A stretch of DNA of 64,000 nt, from NCBI GenBank assembly GCA_018296165.2, contig JACKQL020000006.1, positions 372,001 to 436,000 on the forward strand. The letters are read 5' to 3'. Below the pieces are notes generated by a model. It was not told where the DNA came from. It did not search any database and worked only from the letters and a program-made list of their open reading frames with translations. Both the position numbers and the translations under genes were made by a program. Source of the DNA: Termitomyces sp. T153. Its lineage: Eukaryota > Basidiomycota > Agaricomycetes > Agaricales > Lyophyllaceae. Of the stretch, positions 24,856 through 36,983 are shown piece by piece; positions within the stretch are counted from its first letter, which is position 1, and each line of letters opens with the position of its first letter.

Positions 24856-26174
24856 TTAGAGAATTGTGGTTGGCTCAGCCTCTCGCAGGCGTCGGTACTC
24901 TGCTTGTGAATCTTGCAAGTCTTCTGGAATTGATACATCTTTGTTTAAGTGAATTTCAACATTATGCAGATGTCCTGCGTTATGTTGCACAGCATCAAGT
25001 TTGAGAGAATGATCAAATTTTGTCTCCAATCTTGTGCGGTGAGCACTCCGTATAAGAACCATATAAAAACAGATGGATGTAATTGGCATCATCTGGAAAT
25101 AATGTCAGTGTGGCATTGGAGAAGTCCTCGGAGGTAAACTCACCAGGTCTCTTAAAATAAAGCAGACGTTGGATTTGGCGAGATAAAATGCAACGAAGAG
25201 GGCAAGACAGGTTGAGTAGATCGCTCCTGAGTCGAGAACGATGCGAGCGACGTGCAGAAGATTGCCATTGCTTGTATGGTATTTTTTACTACGATGATCC
25301 ACGATCCATAGCCGATAAGCCAACAAACCTTGACAAGAAAATGAGGATTATAGAAGGTTCATATATATAAGCAAAGAATCTCACAGGTAGACATAGTGTT
25401 ACTGCCTAAAGAGCTTATAAAACATGCCTCGGTCAAACGGGTTATGAGTGGATTGAAGATATTCGGATTTGATCTTGCAAAGTTCCAGAGTAATGTGATC
25501 CCGGTCGCTTGAGACAAAATGAGATTCAAGTGTATGATTTCATTATGAAGGGCGGCTCCACTTACCAAGTGTCGTTACCCCTAGTAAGACAGGGAGGACG
25601 ATAATCCAAATGGAAGACCAAACAACATAGCATCGATACGCCTAGAAGAGTAAACATGACACATTGCACGACATCAAATCCAGCGTAAAACCCATACAAC
25701 GATGGTATCTCCGAGTAGCATCCCTATGAGGAACAAAACATTCATAAAGATCCAGTGCCAAGATGCAAGATCAGCAAAGTATGCGACAGGGCCACCCAAT
25801 GTATTACGATGCATGATCAGACCATTGACTTCACGGTAGATGCTGACTACGACATTCTTTAAAGATGCCGTTAGCATGTTCAAGTGAATGTTTGCACAGA
25901 AGTGGCCTACCATAGTGCTGGTGATGAAGAGGAGGCATGCAGATGTAAGCATAGTGCGATTAATCTTGCCTGAGGGAGTGCCATGACGCTGTGTTAAGTC
26001 GAGGAAAGTGACACCAAACATATATACTGATAAGCCTGTTGCACTCAAGAGTGAGTATTGGCTATGAAGACCACTTATATAAACGTATGAATGACCATAG
26101 AGTATACCCTGTAGAGGGGTGGAAACTGCTTGAGCCAAGTCTAGAGGGATCTGTGTATTGGATGATTGGGACAT
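24856..26174 (-). CDS. Seven-transmembrane protein of a large Agaricomycete family, function unknown
   Basis: Multi-exon gene with approximate limits. Start is probably the Met at 26174 (MSQSSNTQIPLDLAQAV), with a Met 15 codons upstream also open. Membrane segments follow in the usual order of this family: ILYG spliced to LSVYMFGVTFLDL, GKINRTMLTSACLLFITSTM spliced to NVVVSIYREVNGLI, GGPVAYFADLASWHWIFMNVLFLIGMLLGDTIV, RCYVVWSSIWIIVLPVLLGVTTL, GITLLWNFARSNPNIFNPLITRLTEACFISS, LAYRLWIVDHRS with a Ser/His linker, ARIVLDSGAIYSTCLALFVAFYL, and PITSICFYMVLIRSA. The cytoplasmic tail contains SIPEDLQDSQ. The GDxVVxYRCYVVW and LAYRLW signatures are characteristic. Role unknown; receptor-like topology. 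Two introns are readable in frame, so naive translation hides them. Confidence 0.65.
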
Positions 26175-26909
26175 GAGAAGGGACTTCAGAGCAAGTGTCT
26201 GGCTACGCAATCTATTCATTTTATATAGGTTTCCAATGTTCCTAGTATGTGGAACTGTCCATCAGTTGATGCGAAAACTGATCTACGTGGTTATATAGTA
26301 TGTGGTTATATAGAAAACAAGTATAAGGAACAGGTTTCAGAGTGCACGAAAAGAGAAATCTATCTTTTGAAACTTCTTACTGCTGAATATTTGAGCTAGA
26401 CTTGTTCCATGCGCGATGTACTCCTTTCATGGGATTTACAGTGCGGCAAGGGACGGAACCATGATGCAGGAGCGTCCCCTGTGTTTAATGACGGAGGACC
26501 TGTTGAGAGGAATCAAAGATACATCAAAACACCAAATCGGATTTCTCACAGACGGTTGACGACCAATCACAAAGGATCATCTTCATCACGCTCACACGTC
26601 ACTTTTCCCCAACATTTCGTACACAAGTGCTTCAAAATCTTTTCTTATTTATTCTTATGACCGGATACCATCCTCATTTCACCATCCCTGGTAGGACGGT
26701 AGCGCGGGTTGAAAATTAATTGTCGGTGTAAAAATGTGAGGTCAAGAGTCCTAGGGCTGTGTAACTGTTTCTACGGTTGACAGTTGCCATCTACCGTGAC
26801 CGTGCCGTTGAGGACCTAGGTGAACCTTCAAGCGGCATGATTACGGACAGCTGAGCGCCGTACTGCATTGTGAATTACGGTATGATATGAGTATAGTATT
26901 TCCGAAGAC

Positions 26910-28552
26910 AGCTGCTCATGAGCAAATTATTCCTACTACTTTGGTAGAGGGTTCTCTTTTTTGTACATGAACATGCTCTTGGTTACCTATATTGTTGCTA
27001 CTGAGACTTTGAGTTTGTTAGTGGCCGAGAAGGTTGTTGACATTTTAATGAACCATCTCCAGCTCTTACACAAGAAAGTTCTCTGAGAAACACTGACTAC
27101 ACATACCCTTGAAGAGGAGCTTGCTGCAGAAGTTTTCTTTTTGCTAGTGCTATAGATTGGCACCATTCCCCAAATCTGGCAAGCCAAACTAGACATCATC
27201 CTGGGACCACACTCCCAATTAGCATGTGGGAAATTTCATGACATGAGGAATTGGACTTCCATGTCATCAAGGAGAAAATGCATTTAAATATGAATTTCAA
27301 ATTAAATCTGAAAGACAGTGTGGGACTCAATGGACTATTTTATTATAATAGCCACTAAACCTCTCCTGTATGGCCAAACATCAGGCACCCTATGGATGGT
27401 AGGGTTGAAAGTGCCTGGGTAGGGGACATGGTTTGAACCCAGAGGATAGGATAGGATTACCACTGTGGTCTGCACACAACCAGCTGGGAGCTGTACTACA
27501 TACAACATGGGTTGTGTACCAGGTATGCTATGGATGTTCCTACCCTCGGGCATTGTGGTAATTAGTTTCTTCATCAGCCCAATCTCTCCATGATTAGTCC
27601 CAACACCCAGCCCAGCACCTCCTATGTCTGGCCACATGTTAATTACACTCTAAAGCAATCATCAAGTTGTCTCACACCATCAGTATAGGAACACAATACT
27701 CTACAGTCCTGTCCTTAGACTCTCCCTTTCTGCCTGTCTAACTTTGCAAGTACAAGGCAGGATCAAGTACATAGCAGAGCACTGTTTTGTAGATTGTTGT
27801 GATATCATAGGCCAATTTTGCCAGTTGTTAGTGCATTTCTTCAAGGTGAACAGCTGTCTCAGAAAGTCATAAGTATCACATCAACCCCATTGATTGCAAT
27901 CTCTGCCAGCTTCTTTCAGAAGACATCATGACATGTGTCCAAGCCATGCCAATCAGTATCACAAATCAGTAATGCATGGCACTTGTCCTCCATGCAAAAG
28001 CTGCAGAGCCAACCATGCTCAGAGGACTGGCCATTTCCAGTAATGATTTGCATGGTGCAGTTTTTCCATGGAGTGCATAATTTGATAGCAGCAGCTCTGT
28101 TAGGGCTTTGCAATGTGCAGGTGTTGGCACTGATTTATAAGACTGTATACCTGCTAAGGATGAATCTTGCTATTTTCTGACATTTCTGACATGACATGTG
28201 ACCTAGCTGACATGTGCATATGTAAACTAGCAAAGCTGGCAATAGTCTAGCAACATTCCTACAAGGCTTAGTGACATTTCCTACCTTGGTGCAAATTATT
28301 GTCACTTCCTTACATTTCTCTTGTTTTGCCTATCTTTTTCAATTCTGATGTTTCTTTTTCTTTGTTGAGTACTATTATTAATCCTTTTCATTCATTATGC
28401 TTTATTTATCTTTTTGCCTGTGTCTTCTCTCCATTTGATTATGGCCTGACTATGCTATCTTGTTTACTTGTAACATTTCTGTTACAGGTTGCACAGCTTA
28501 CAATTCAAGCCTTGTAAGTCAAAACTAGTCATTGATACTATCTCTGAAGTAT
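26910..28552. repeat. Decayed repeat DNA, unclassified
   Basis: CpG-poor, with no coding signal I recognise. On the minus strand a tRNA-like internal promoter is suggested by GGGTTCAAACC at about 27,434-27,444, with AGCTCCCAGCTGGTT upstream, so a tRNA-derived SINE remnant is possible. Confidence 0.35.
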
Positions 28553-28696
28553 GAAGTAAGGTGCTGCCTTATGTAAGTAAAGTAGATAGATTTTATAGGT
28601 AGCATCATGTGATGCTACAATAATAATATAACTAATAATTAAATAAAGTAGTCTAATGAGATAGTAATGACATGCTCTGTTACATACCCCCCCTTT
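28553..28696 (-). repeat. LTR-like end with adjacent polypyrimidine (PPT complement)
   Basis: A segment beginning TGAAGTAAGG with a small hairpin (AAGG-TGCTG-CCTT) ends GCTCTGTTACA and is followed by TACCCCCCCTTT. An LTR end followed by a pyrimidine tract is what the 3' end of a minus-strand LTR element looks like; the Ty3 element at 33,709 has the same TTACA then CCCCCTCTT arrangement. No partner LTR was found in the window, so this element is probably truncated. Confidence 0.4.
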
Positions 28697-29058
28697 GAGT
28701 CCATCAACAATCTCATGTAAGGTGATGGCCAGCAAGCAATGGCCATCAAGTAATGGTAGAAAGGGGGTGGGATATGGCATCCCACCTGTGAGGCAGCACC
28801 AGGCCCCTTAAGGGGTCCCTATGTTCAAAATAATGAGTAGGCTTGGATAGTCCTACAAGATTGGTTGAGCAGAGTTGTAATTTGGTGCATTGCCCAAGTG
28901 CACATGCCAGAGAAAATGGATGGGCACTCAGCTTGCCCATTGGTAGTCTTTATATTGTGAACTACATATAGTAGTTCAGCCTGCTTATTTGTCCATCTGC
29001 AATGACAAAGCTTTCTTGCTGCTCAAAATGTCAGCCCAGCACTCAGATAAAACATTAG

Positions 29059-31520
29059 TCATCTCAATTGAGCTGCTAATTCTGGCTTCTCAGAGGTGAC
29101 AGACCCAGGAGTGATAGGGTCTGTCACCTCCAAGCTGCCAGTGGTGAAGGCAGAAGCCTCTTTGTCAGAGTCCAGTTCCATAGACTTTTCAGTAGTCATG
29201 GCCTGAGAAGCAGCAACTGGTGCTGCAGATGGGCTGGGGGATGTTGCTGCTACCAATGAGGAAGGACCAGCCTCAGTTGGGGCTGTGCCAGTTTGAGTGG
29301 AGCTAGAAAATGGCTCCTCTGCTGCAGTCAGTAAAGCATTTGCCACCTCTGCTGGCCATTGTAAGACATGAGTGAAGATGGCTGACTCCCCATAGTGCAA
29401 CCATTCAGAAGCCTGCAAGGGAAATTGGCCACAGCTCTTGTGGATTTGAAGGAGTACTCAAAAGTACTTCTGATTGTCAGCAGTGGGTTTGTACCACCCA
29501 GCATAGCTCTCCAAGAACAAAGTATCCATCCTAAGTTCCATGTGTTGCAGCTATGGCTGTCCAAGGCCAGCAATGATACTCTGTCTCCCAGTTGGGTAAT
29601 GCCAGAGCCATATGACTCTGGCATGCCAGACAACCAAGAATGGTTTGTCAATGACCTGATAGATCCCTCACCAGTGAATTTTGAATACCCTGTGGCTGCA
29701 CAGCCTGTGTAGTTGCAGGAGTTCCAACAAGTTATGGTGCCACAGTTTCCTGTGCTCCCAATGCCAGTTGCTGGGCCTGGTTGAGCAATGGGCATGGCAA
29801 GTTCATGATAACCTGCCACAATGTTGATACAAGTAGGGATCTTGGTCCCTGCTCCACTTTATTCAGAGGCAATGGAGTGGACAATAATAGACCAGCATTC
29901 ATTATAGCACTGATGGAGTCATTGGCCCCTCTTAAGTGGTCATATACACCTTTGCCTTCTGCAGTATGTTCAACAAATGCATCTTCACCATTGTCAAGCA
30001 CACTGGGGCATTCAGTGGCTGCCTCTACTATGAACAAGGGAGAAGGGAAGGCAACTGCAATGTCACCATCCACACCAGCAAAGAAGGGTTATTCCTTCTT
30101 GTTGACTGCCTGTAAGATGATTAAGCAACACTTCTCTGCCAAGGAGAAGGGTAAGGGCAAAGCCAAAGAGCCCACACCCTCTATGAAAGCAGATGAGCAG
30201 ATCACTCACCTGCTCCAGCAGCTCCACAATGCTGGAGTGTCAGAGGACATTGAAGCTGACATCCTCAAGGATCTAGTAGTGCAACTTGCACTATCTCAAG
30301 TTCTGAATGAACTTGAAGTCATTTGGAATTAGAGGGTCAAGGCCTGTTCAGACCTTTTCCATTCAGCATTGAGGAAAGAGAAGCAGGTTGCATCCCCTCT
30401 TCAATTCCTAGAGCCAAAGAAGGTGTGTACCAAGTCTTCTGTGTTTTTTGAGGGTTTCTCAACTCAAAGGGCACCACTGGTGTCCTATAATAATTAAGTC
30501 CCCACTGGTGAGGACTGGATTTGGATGCATGCCCTGACTTTGAGGCACCCACTGCCACAGCTGGCCCTTTCAAGCTAGCAATTGCCAAGGCTAGCCCTGT
30601 GAAACTAGCCATGCCAACAAAAATGGCTGATGAACCTGTAGTTGTTGCTGCTCTGGTGGCCTCTCCAGAAAACATACTGATGGGTGCAGGGGAAGGAAAA
30701 ATTAAGGTTCTTAAGCTAAGGATCTATACAATTACTGCCACCCTGTCCCACACACACATTCCAATGGTATATCAGGATTCCTGTGATGAAGAGTTCTTTG
30801 TCACTCAAGTGCAAGCTTCTTGGGCTGCAGCTGGTACAATGGCTGCATCAGACTTGAGAAATGATGATGAGGATGATGTCACAACCTCCAAGAGACAAAT
30901 CTTGGAAAGTGACTTGGTTCAAAACAATGCCACATGTCACTATGAGAAGAAGCACAACACTAACACTAACATCCAGTGGCTATTAGCCATTGATGCTGAG
31001 AGGTCCAAAATGGACCTCAAGTGATGAAACAATACAGTGCCTGGCTGCCTTCCAGACAGCTGAAAAACAATGCTAGTGCAAGAGCTGGTGTGTTACACCC
31101 TAACTACTATTGGTTGCCAATGATCAATGTGGTCTTTGTCAGCAACAAGGTGCTCTTTGCCCACACAAGTGAAATAGTGAGGATATCAAATTTATCCTTG
31201 TGATACAGATAGTTATACTACTGGGTTTCTCAAGGGATGCCCATGAATCTGGAGCAACTACAATTGATGCACCAGATCATCTGTGAACAAGGTGCTCACA
31301 TTACCATGCAGAAGCAGATATACACTGCTCTTTTCTTGCAGGAGTTCCACTGGATCTCCTCTTTTACAAACACAGATCAGAGGGAGGGATTGCATCATGT
31401 ACCAGATCATGGAGCTGACCCCTGCAATAGAGACTCTGCTGCCAAAGGGGGACTGCCATTGGCTACCAGTCTCCTTGCCTTCTTATTTTTGGCCATGCTA
31501 GCAGGGTAGGGCACTACAAG
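29059..31520 (+). pseudogene. Remnant transposon ORFs, family not recognised
   Basis: Broken frames on the plus strand around 29,780-30,330 (Lys-rich KEKGKGKAKEP, then a helical MKADEQITHLLQQLHNAG region) and 30,520-31,020 (acidic DDEDD). Past stops, a CGLCQQQGALCPH cysteine cluster is near 31,130-31,170. On the minus strand at 29,059-29,418 there is a Ser/Ala/Thr-rich low-complexity frame. The composition and acidic/basic low-complexity style recall the poorly conserved gag-like proteins of Agaricomycete elements, but I cannot name the family. All frames are interrupted. Confidence 0.35.
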
Positions 31521-32120
31521 TGCATGTGTCATACATTGTAGCAAAACATGTTTTGTATTGTATGCTATGTGTTCAGTGGAGTTCTCTGCATTGTAGTAGA
31601 AGTTGACAATGTTACATCTATAACAGGGCCATTGCAATGTTATGATGTGTCATTGAAAACACTCTGAGCAGACATCTCTGATTGCCCTCTTAGATTGTGG
31701 GAGTCTTACATTGTGTCATTGTCAACATTACCAGCAGATGTCTGGTGTCTGCTTTCCATTGCCTTATGACATCTGTTGCAAAAGGTAGTTCTGTTAGCTG
31801 GTGTGTGCTGTCATAGAACTCTTTCTGTTAAAAGGCTGCTCTGTTGTTGATATTTTAGTCTGTCATCCAATCCTGTTGCAGAAGTGTTTCTGTTCAAAAG
31901 ATCTCAGTCTGCCTGTATTAGATATTTGTTGAAATTTGTAAAGGACTTCTGGTAGGCATGAGAAGCCATCACAGAAGCATTTTAGTAGTGGCAAGAAATG
32001 ATCACAGAACTGTTTCCACTGCTGGAGTGTCTTATCATCCATTGCAAACCCAGTGGAAATGACTATTCCAATGATTGGGCACTCTGCAGATGTTCCAAGG
32101 AAATAGAATGATGGGGACAG

Positions 32121-32645
32121 TATCATGGCTTAGTGGTTTAAAGTTCTTTAATGTTACACTTCTCTTTGTCAGGATGAGAGTTCAACTCTTTTATTCAACA
32201 ATTGACTACTGATTTGTTCTCCAATTTTATTCATTGTACTTTTTCTCCTTTGCTCTAAATTTGGGCTCAGTCTCAAGCAAAATACCACAGTTTGGGTATT
32301 CAGGCTGGCTACCTGCCAAATCCTTTATTGTGCTAGAACCAAGATTGCTCCACAGACTCTATTAATTTGTTTGGTATATCAGGCCTTTGTGGATTAATGG
32401 GTTCAAATGTTAGGCATTTGCCAATGTCATTTGCCTCATAGACTCAGGTTGAGGGTTTCAATTTCTTGCTTGACATGTCTATAAATTTGAAAGCATGTTT
32501 TAGTCATCATTTCAATTGTCCACTGTTTGCTTCAACATACTTGTAGCCAGTTTACTGTTCCAAGGCATCATGGTTCAATGGTCTGGATTGTCCATTATGC
32601 AACATTCCATCTGTCTGGTTGAGGGTTCAAATCTCTTGCTTGACA
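32121..32645 (+). repeat. Three tRNA-like units (SINE or tRNA-derived repeat)
   Basis: Three segments, at about 32,121-32,195, 32,385-32,475 and 32,564-32,645, each show a box-A-like start (TGGCTTAGTGG, TGGATTAATGGG, TGGTTCAATGG) and 40-60 nt later a box-B-like GAGTTCAACTC, GGGTTTCAATT or GGGTTCAAATC. Units 2 and 3 share GGTTGAGGGTT and CTTGCTTGACAT just after box B. They look like degenerate copies of a tRNA-derived sequence, probably too decayed to be functional tRNAs. Confidence 0.45.
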
Positions 32646-33122
32646 TATTGATTTAGTTTTTGTCACTTCATTTTGGCTATTCCTGATTTGTAATAATTTT
32701 TTCTTATCTGATTTCTGCTATTCCAAATTTAACTATCATTCCATGTGCCTTCATAGCTTAATAATTTGAAGTGTTCACTGGCTTCAAATGTTGCATAGCT
32801 TCAATTGTTTTTGTGATTTCCACAGATGCAAAGCTTTTCCCTAGTAGTCTGGTGTGCAGCTATTTCTTCCTGGGGCCTTCAAGCAGCAGCTGGGAATCTA
32901 GTGTGCACATTGTCCCTGGCATCATGGTGTACTCTCATTTCTCATCTCAGCAGTGTTCTGGCTGCAGCTTCTGTTTGGCATCTTTTCTCTTGCACATATT
33001 TATGTAAGGATGCTGTGGCATCCTTATGATGAAGTGAGAGGTAAAGTGAGCCTGAGATAATGGTATCACTTGTTATGTGATGCAATGCAGACAAAATGGG
33101 AGACTCATCCTTGTTGTTCTCC

Positions 33123-33206
33123 TAATCAACTTACAAATAACAAAGGTGAGAAACAAATTATATTTGCTATGTATCTAGCTAATCAACTTACAAACAACAA
33201 AGATTC
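33123..33206 (+). repeat. Short direct repeat, two copies
   Basis: CTAATCAACTTACAAA-AACAAAG occurs at about 33,121 and again at about 33,178, one mismatch, period 57 bp, inside the older element. Confidence 0.7.
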
Positions 33207-33490
33207 CATTGTCCTGTCTGTTTGGTTCATCAGTGAGGCTGTCTGACACCAGCCCTTCACTTTCTTTTGACACCAATAATAGTCAGAGAAAAATTCTTCC
33301 ACCCTGCCACATCAAGATCTCCCTTTGATGCCCACCCCTCTCCTAACCCAACAGGAGGCACAAAGAAGAGCCACACAAATAGCCAAGGCTTCTCTGGCAG
33401 TAAGCAAACCAGCTTACACAAGCTGCATGCTGTCTGAAACCACAGACAAAAATTTTCAAACACTCTCACTTTCCCTTCTCACTGAGCTCT

Positions 33491-33495
33491 CAAGC
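33491..33495. repeat. Target-site duplication CAAGC (left copy)
   Basis: CAAGC directly precedes the LTR start. The matching copy is at 51,511-51,515. Confidence 0.85.
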
Positions 33496-33709
33496 TGTAG
33501 CTGTTAGCTACAGATAGAACAATCTTGTGTCAATCATGCAGTAGCTGAATCAGACCACAATATTTGTATTGACTAGATACATTGTGAAATACAAGATGTT
33601 ATCCTTATGTAATCTACAAACATGCATCAATGGTATGTCAGTATGTAATTATGATACAATATGCACCATGGATGCAACATATAAGCTATAGGTAACTTCA
33701 CTGGTTACA
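33496..33709 (-). repeat. 3' LTR of the Ty3/gypsy element (214 bp)
   Basis: Begins on the plus strand TGTAGC-TGTTA-GCTACA (hairpin) and ends GGTTACA. It aligns over its full length with the split right LTR. Differences are overwhelmingly CA in one copy against TG in the other. Confidence 0.9.
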
Positions 33710-33724
33710 CACCCCCTCTTCAGA
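33710..33724 (-). other. Polypurine tract (as its complement)
   Basis: CACCCCCTCTTC follows the inner LTR end on the plus strand. Read on the minus strand it is a purine run abutting the 3' LTR, where second-strand priming occurs. Confidence 0.7.
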
Positions 33725-34069
33725 CTGTTTCATGGTCTGGTTAAAAAAATAGATCCCTAGAGGGATAGTCAGTAGAAGGGATGGAGCAACATTGCTCCTC
33801 CAGTACAGTGCATTAGAAAATGCAAGGGTTGCATAATATATGAGCAATTATACTGCTCAGCCAAAACTTATTCAGTCTGGTAGGTATATCCACTTGGATA
33901 TCTCTGCATTAATTGCTATTCACTCTGCTTACAGGCACCAACAGTGCAGTAGAGTATGTAACATGGCATCTAAATATGCCATATATTACACTATAGATGC
34001 AATACAAAAAAGAGATGCAAAAAGGATAAAATACATGCTGCAATGTACACAAGTATTAGCAACATGATG

Positions 34070-35833
34070 TCAAGTGTATAACTCAACATTACCTATACTA
34101 TAACACAATCTTTTGATGGGCAGTTCAGCCTGTTGTTTTGCTTGGTGGAGCTCCACCTCTGTTGTTGTTGTGCTCTCCTTGATTGCAATGTTGGTTGCAG
34201 AGGAGAGGGGCTTGGATTCCATAATTGGTGGGGTCATTGGACTCCCTGCAGCAGTCACATCTACCATTTCACAATCAGTTAGTGCAATGTTAGTTGCAGC
34301 ACCAACAGAAGGCATTGTACTGTGTGCCAGTGTTCTCTTTTAGAGCTGACTCACATTTGGGCCCATTCCAATGTAATAATAGAGGCCTATGGCCTCAGGA
34401 AATACACCAGCCATGCCTTCTTCAGCATATTTGAAAAAGAGGCAGTACTGATCCTCTTTGGTCAGTTCACACCATCCATCCCACTGTGGAATGGCTGGGA
34501 GAGTTCCATAGATATTGAGGTGCTCAAGGCACTCATTGTCTATCTCATGGAAGATGTCAAGTGACATTGTAGATTGATGAAATTGTTGCTTGAGGTAGAC
34601 CACACCATACATGTATGCATGATCTACCCATATGAGTAGAATGCAATTATAAAGGAGGACACAAAGCACATCCTCATTGGAGAAGTTGCACACCTAATCA
34701 TCAGGTACATGCAACTGGTAGATGGTGAGTTGGGCCCCCTATTGGGCGTTGAAAGGTTTCTCATAGACTTTATTGTAAGCTGCAATTGCCTCATGATAAA
34801 GTCCAGGGCAAGCCATCACTTGTGCCAGTTGGTGCACCAAAGTACTCTCACCTGCACTGTTTGTGCAGAGTGCACAACAGAGCATGAATCCAAATAGGGT
34901 TTGCCAATGCATGTGGTACACCAAATCCACTGCAATACCCTGCCAAGTGTTCTCCATGCCAGATCAACCAAAAATAAGTGCATATTGTGCTATTTGGTCA
35001 AGATCAAACAGTGTATCCTCTTTTACATGCAAGTAGTGTGACAGAATATGATATTGTTCAATAAGAGAAAGGTGCTCAGTACCTTGCATTGGATTGATGA
35101 GATCCTTATAAATAGGATCTGTGCACAGTAACTTCATTGTTTGATCATGGATTGACACATCTGCCTGTTGGGAAAACTCCCAAAGTTTTGTAAGTAACAT
35201 ATAGGCAACAATACAGTCATGCTGAGATATGTGAGAGTTGGCATAGTACTTATGCAACTACTTGAGTTCATAGGGAGTGCCAGGGAATCTCTGGCAGGCA
35301 AACTTGTACACTATAGTGCCAGGCAGTTTGGCTGCCTGGCCAGTGTTGTACTTGTATGCAGCAGCACAATTTGCTTCTGCCCCAACAAACACCATATTTG
35401 TCAAATACAAGTAATAAATGCAGGAGCTGAGAGCCCCTTGGAAGCACAAATTTAGCTGCTCCACATTGAGCAGCCCACAAATCTTCACCCCCAACCCATT
35501 GGGAATGTGTCCCAAAAAATTACTCTGCACTTTATGTGCTATAGCCACAGCTTCCTTTGCTTTATTTGCCTTTTTATGAATGAGCTTTTTGTTGCATTGC
35601 ATGTGCTGAAAGTGCTGTGCAGCCATCTCCCCATCTTCTTCATCCTCTTCCTCCTCAGTTTGCAACTCTCTGTAGTCACTCTCACCCTCTTCTGGCACTA
35701 CTGCCTTCTGCTTCCCCTTGCTGGCAGCTGACATTGCAGCCAATCCATCATATTGTGCAGGAATGCATAGGTTGGTGTCCATCATGATCATGTTTACCTG
35801 CATTGGTGGGGCCAGGATCAGGGTGGCCTTCAT
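34070..35833 (-). pseudogene. Additional ORF of the Ty3 element, downstream of integrase, unknown
   Basis: Four consecutive minus-strand frames (35833-35258, 35257-34964, 34957-34739, 34693-34340) are collinear and probably one former protein of about 500 aa, with a further low-complexity frame at 34,315-34,070. It begins with an acidic segment (a run of Glu/Asp near residue 60) and a basic KKLIHKKANKAKEA. A probable globular part follows, containing NFLGHIPNGLGVKICGLLNVEQLNLCFQGALSS, a HISQHDCIVAY segment and an ENTWQGIAVDLVYHMHW segment. No polymerase, protease or env-like transmembrane feature is seen. The env position and collinearity suggest an element-encoded accessory protein. Function unknown. 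Confidence 0.45.
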
Positions 35834-36099
35834 GAAGTACAGTTGGGTGGGCTCTGTCAGGTTCTGCTAACCATGGAGGCTTAGCTGCACTAGGTGAATC
35901 CTTACTAGGTGGATGTGATTCTCTGTATGGATAACTGAGCACTCGGAGAAGTTTTAAATGCAGGGAACTTGCAAGGATAAGTGATGGGAAGTGATCTGAG
36001 CAAGTCCAGAGTGGTTCAGAGGAGTGTAGGACAAGTTGCAGGGAAAGGGACAAGCTTGGCAGGGTGTCAGGTACAAGTCCATAAGCAAGTATTGTAGGT

Positions 36100-36480
36100 G
36101 CAGAGGAAGCAGAAGCTATGTGAGTGATGGGAGCAGAGCCAGAGCTTGATGGAGGATTGACAGAAGTTAATGGAGTTCAGGGCCAAGCAAGTAGTGAGGT
36201 CTGGAGTTGGTTGAAAGAATGTTTGGGGTTTGTAATTGTAAGTGCAGAGTTTGTAAAAGTGTTAAGGGTTGAAAAGGACTTGAGCATGATGAAGGAAGCA
36301 GATCAAATGAGACAAGATGGAGCTGAACAGAATGAGGTGGAGTCAAGACAAGATTGAGATGGAATGAAATAGATTCAGGTGGAGATATAAGATGATAATG
36401 AGAATGATAATGGAATAGAGATGAGACAAGACTGGAAGACTGAGAGTAAAGGAAACATAACACAGAATACAAAACACAAG
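36100..36480 (+). repeat. Purine-rich tract
   Basis: Plus strand is strongly enriched in G and A (repeated GAGATG, GATAATGA, GACAAGA words) between the two extra ORF blocks. No clean repeat period seen. Confidence 0.5.
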
Positions 36481-36983
36481 AAAGAAACAATCAGACTATA
36501 GGTAACATTAAGCAATATCAAGACTAGAGTATGAGAAGCTACTTTATGACTTATATATTGACTACTGGAGAGCTCCAGGGGGCAGCAGGTGTGGTGATGG
36601 GGTTTGGCAGAGTTCAGCAGAGTTGACAGGTGTTGGTTGTGATTGGAGAGTGGGCTGCATTGATATCTTGATGGGATCAGTTGGGAATGTGAGCTATCCC
36701 GAGATTGTTGTGATACTCTAGAGTGGATCAAGAGAACTAGAGTGATGGGTTGGTGACATATGATGGAGTCAGGAATGGTAGAGGATAGTTCCAGGGGCTT
36801 AGGAGAGCCAGGGGAAGCATTAGCAGCTGTGAAGAAGATGTCAGAGTTGGCCAGGGGGCTATTAGAGTTTGCCAGAGAAGTATCAGAGTTACCTGGAGTG
36901 GGTGCAGAGGGTGTATGAGGATTGGGGGGATTGAGGGAGCATTGGAGGAGAACTCTGAAAAAGCGAGTAGGCTAAGAATGAGG

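Larger units (their letters stand above)
33006..33495 (+). mobile_element. 5' part of an older retroelement (host of the Ty3 insertion)
   Basis: A possible LTR-like region begins TGTAAGGATGC-TGTG-GCATCC (hairpin) at 33,006 and is followed by an untranslated stretch. An ORF then starts MPTPLLTQQEAQRRATQIAK at 33,328 and runs open into the Ty3 element's LTR. The ORF resumes in the same frame after the right target-site copy at 51,516 (SEKKFSDSDKSLEHPNP) and then hits stops. The start of a gag-like gene is the likeliest reading; no further domain is visible, and the rest is lost after about 51,780. Confidence 0.45.

Noticed and set aside
27335..27637. 100-codon minus-strand ORF
   Set aside because: Low stop density here follows from decayed repeat composition; no protein-like pattern and no neighbours.
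29395..29819. Opposed ORFs on both strands at the same place
   Set aside because: Mirror frames in a decayed element; neither shows a recognisable domain.
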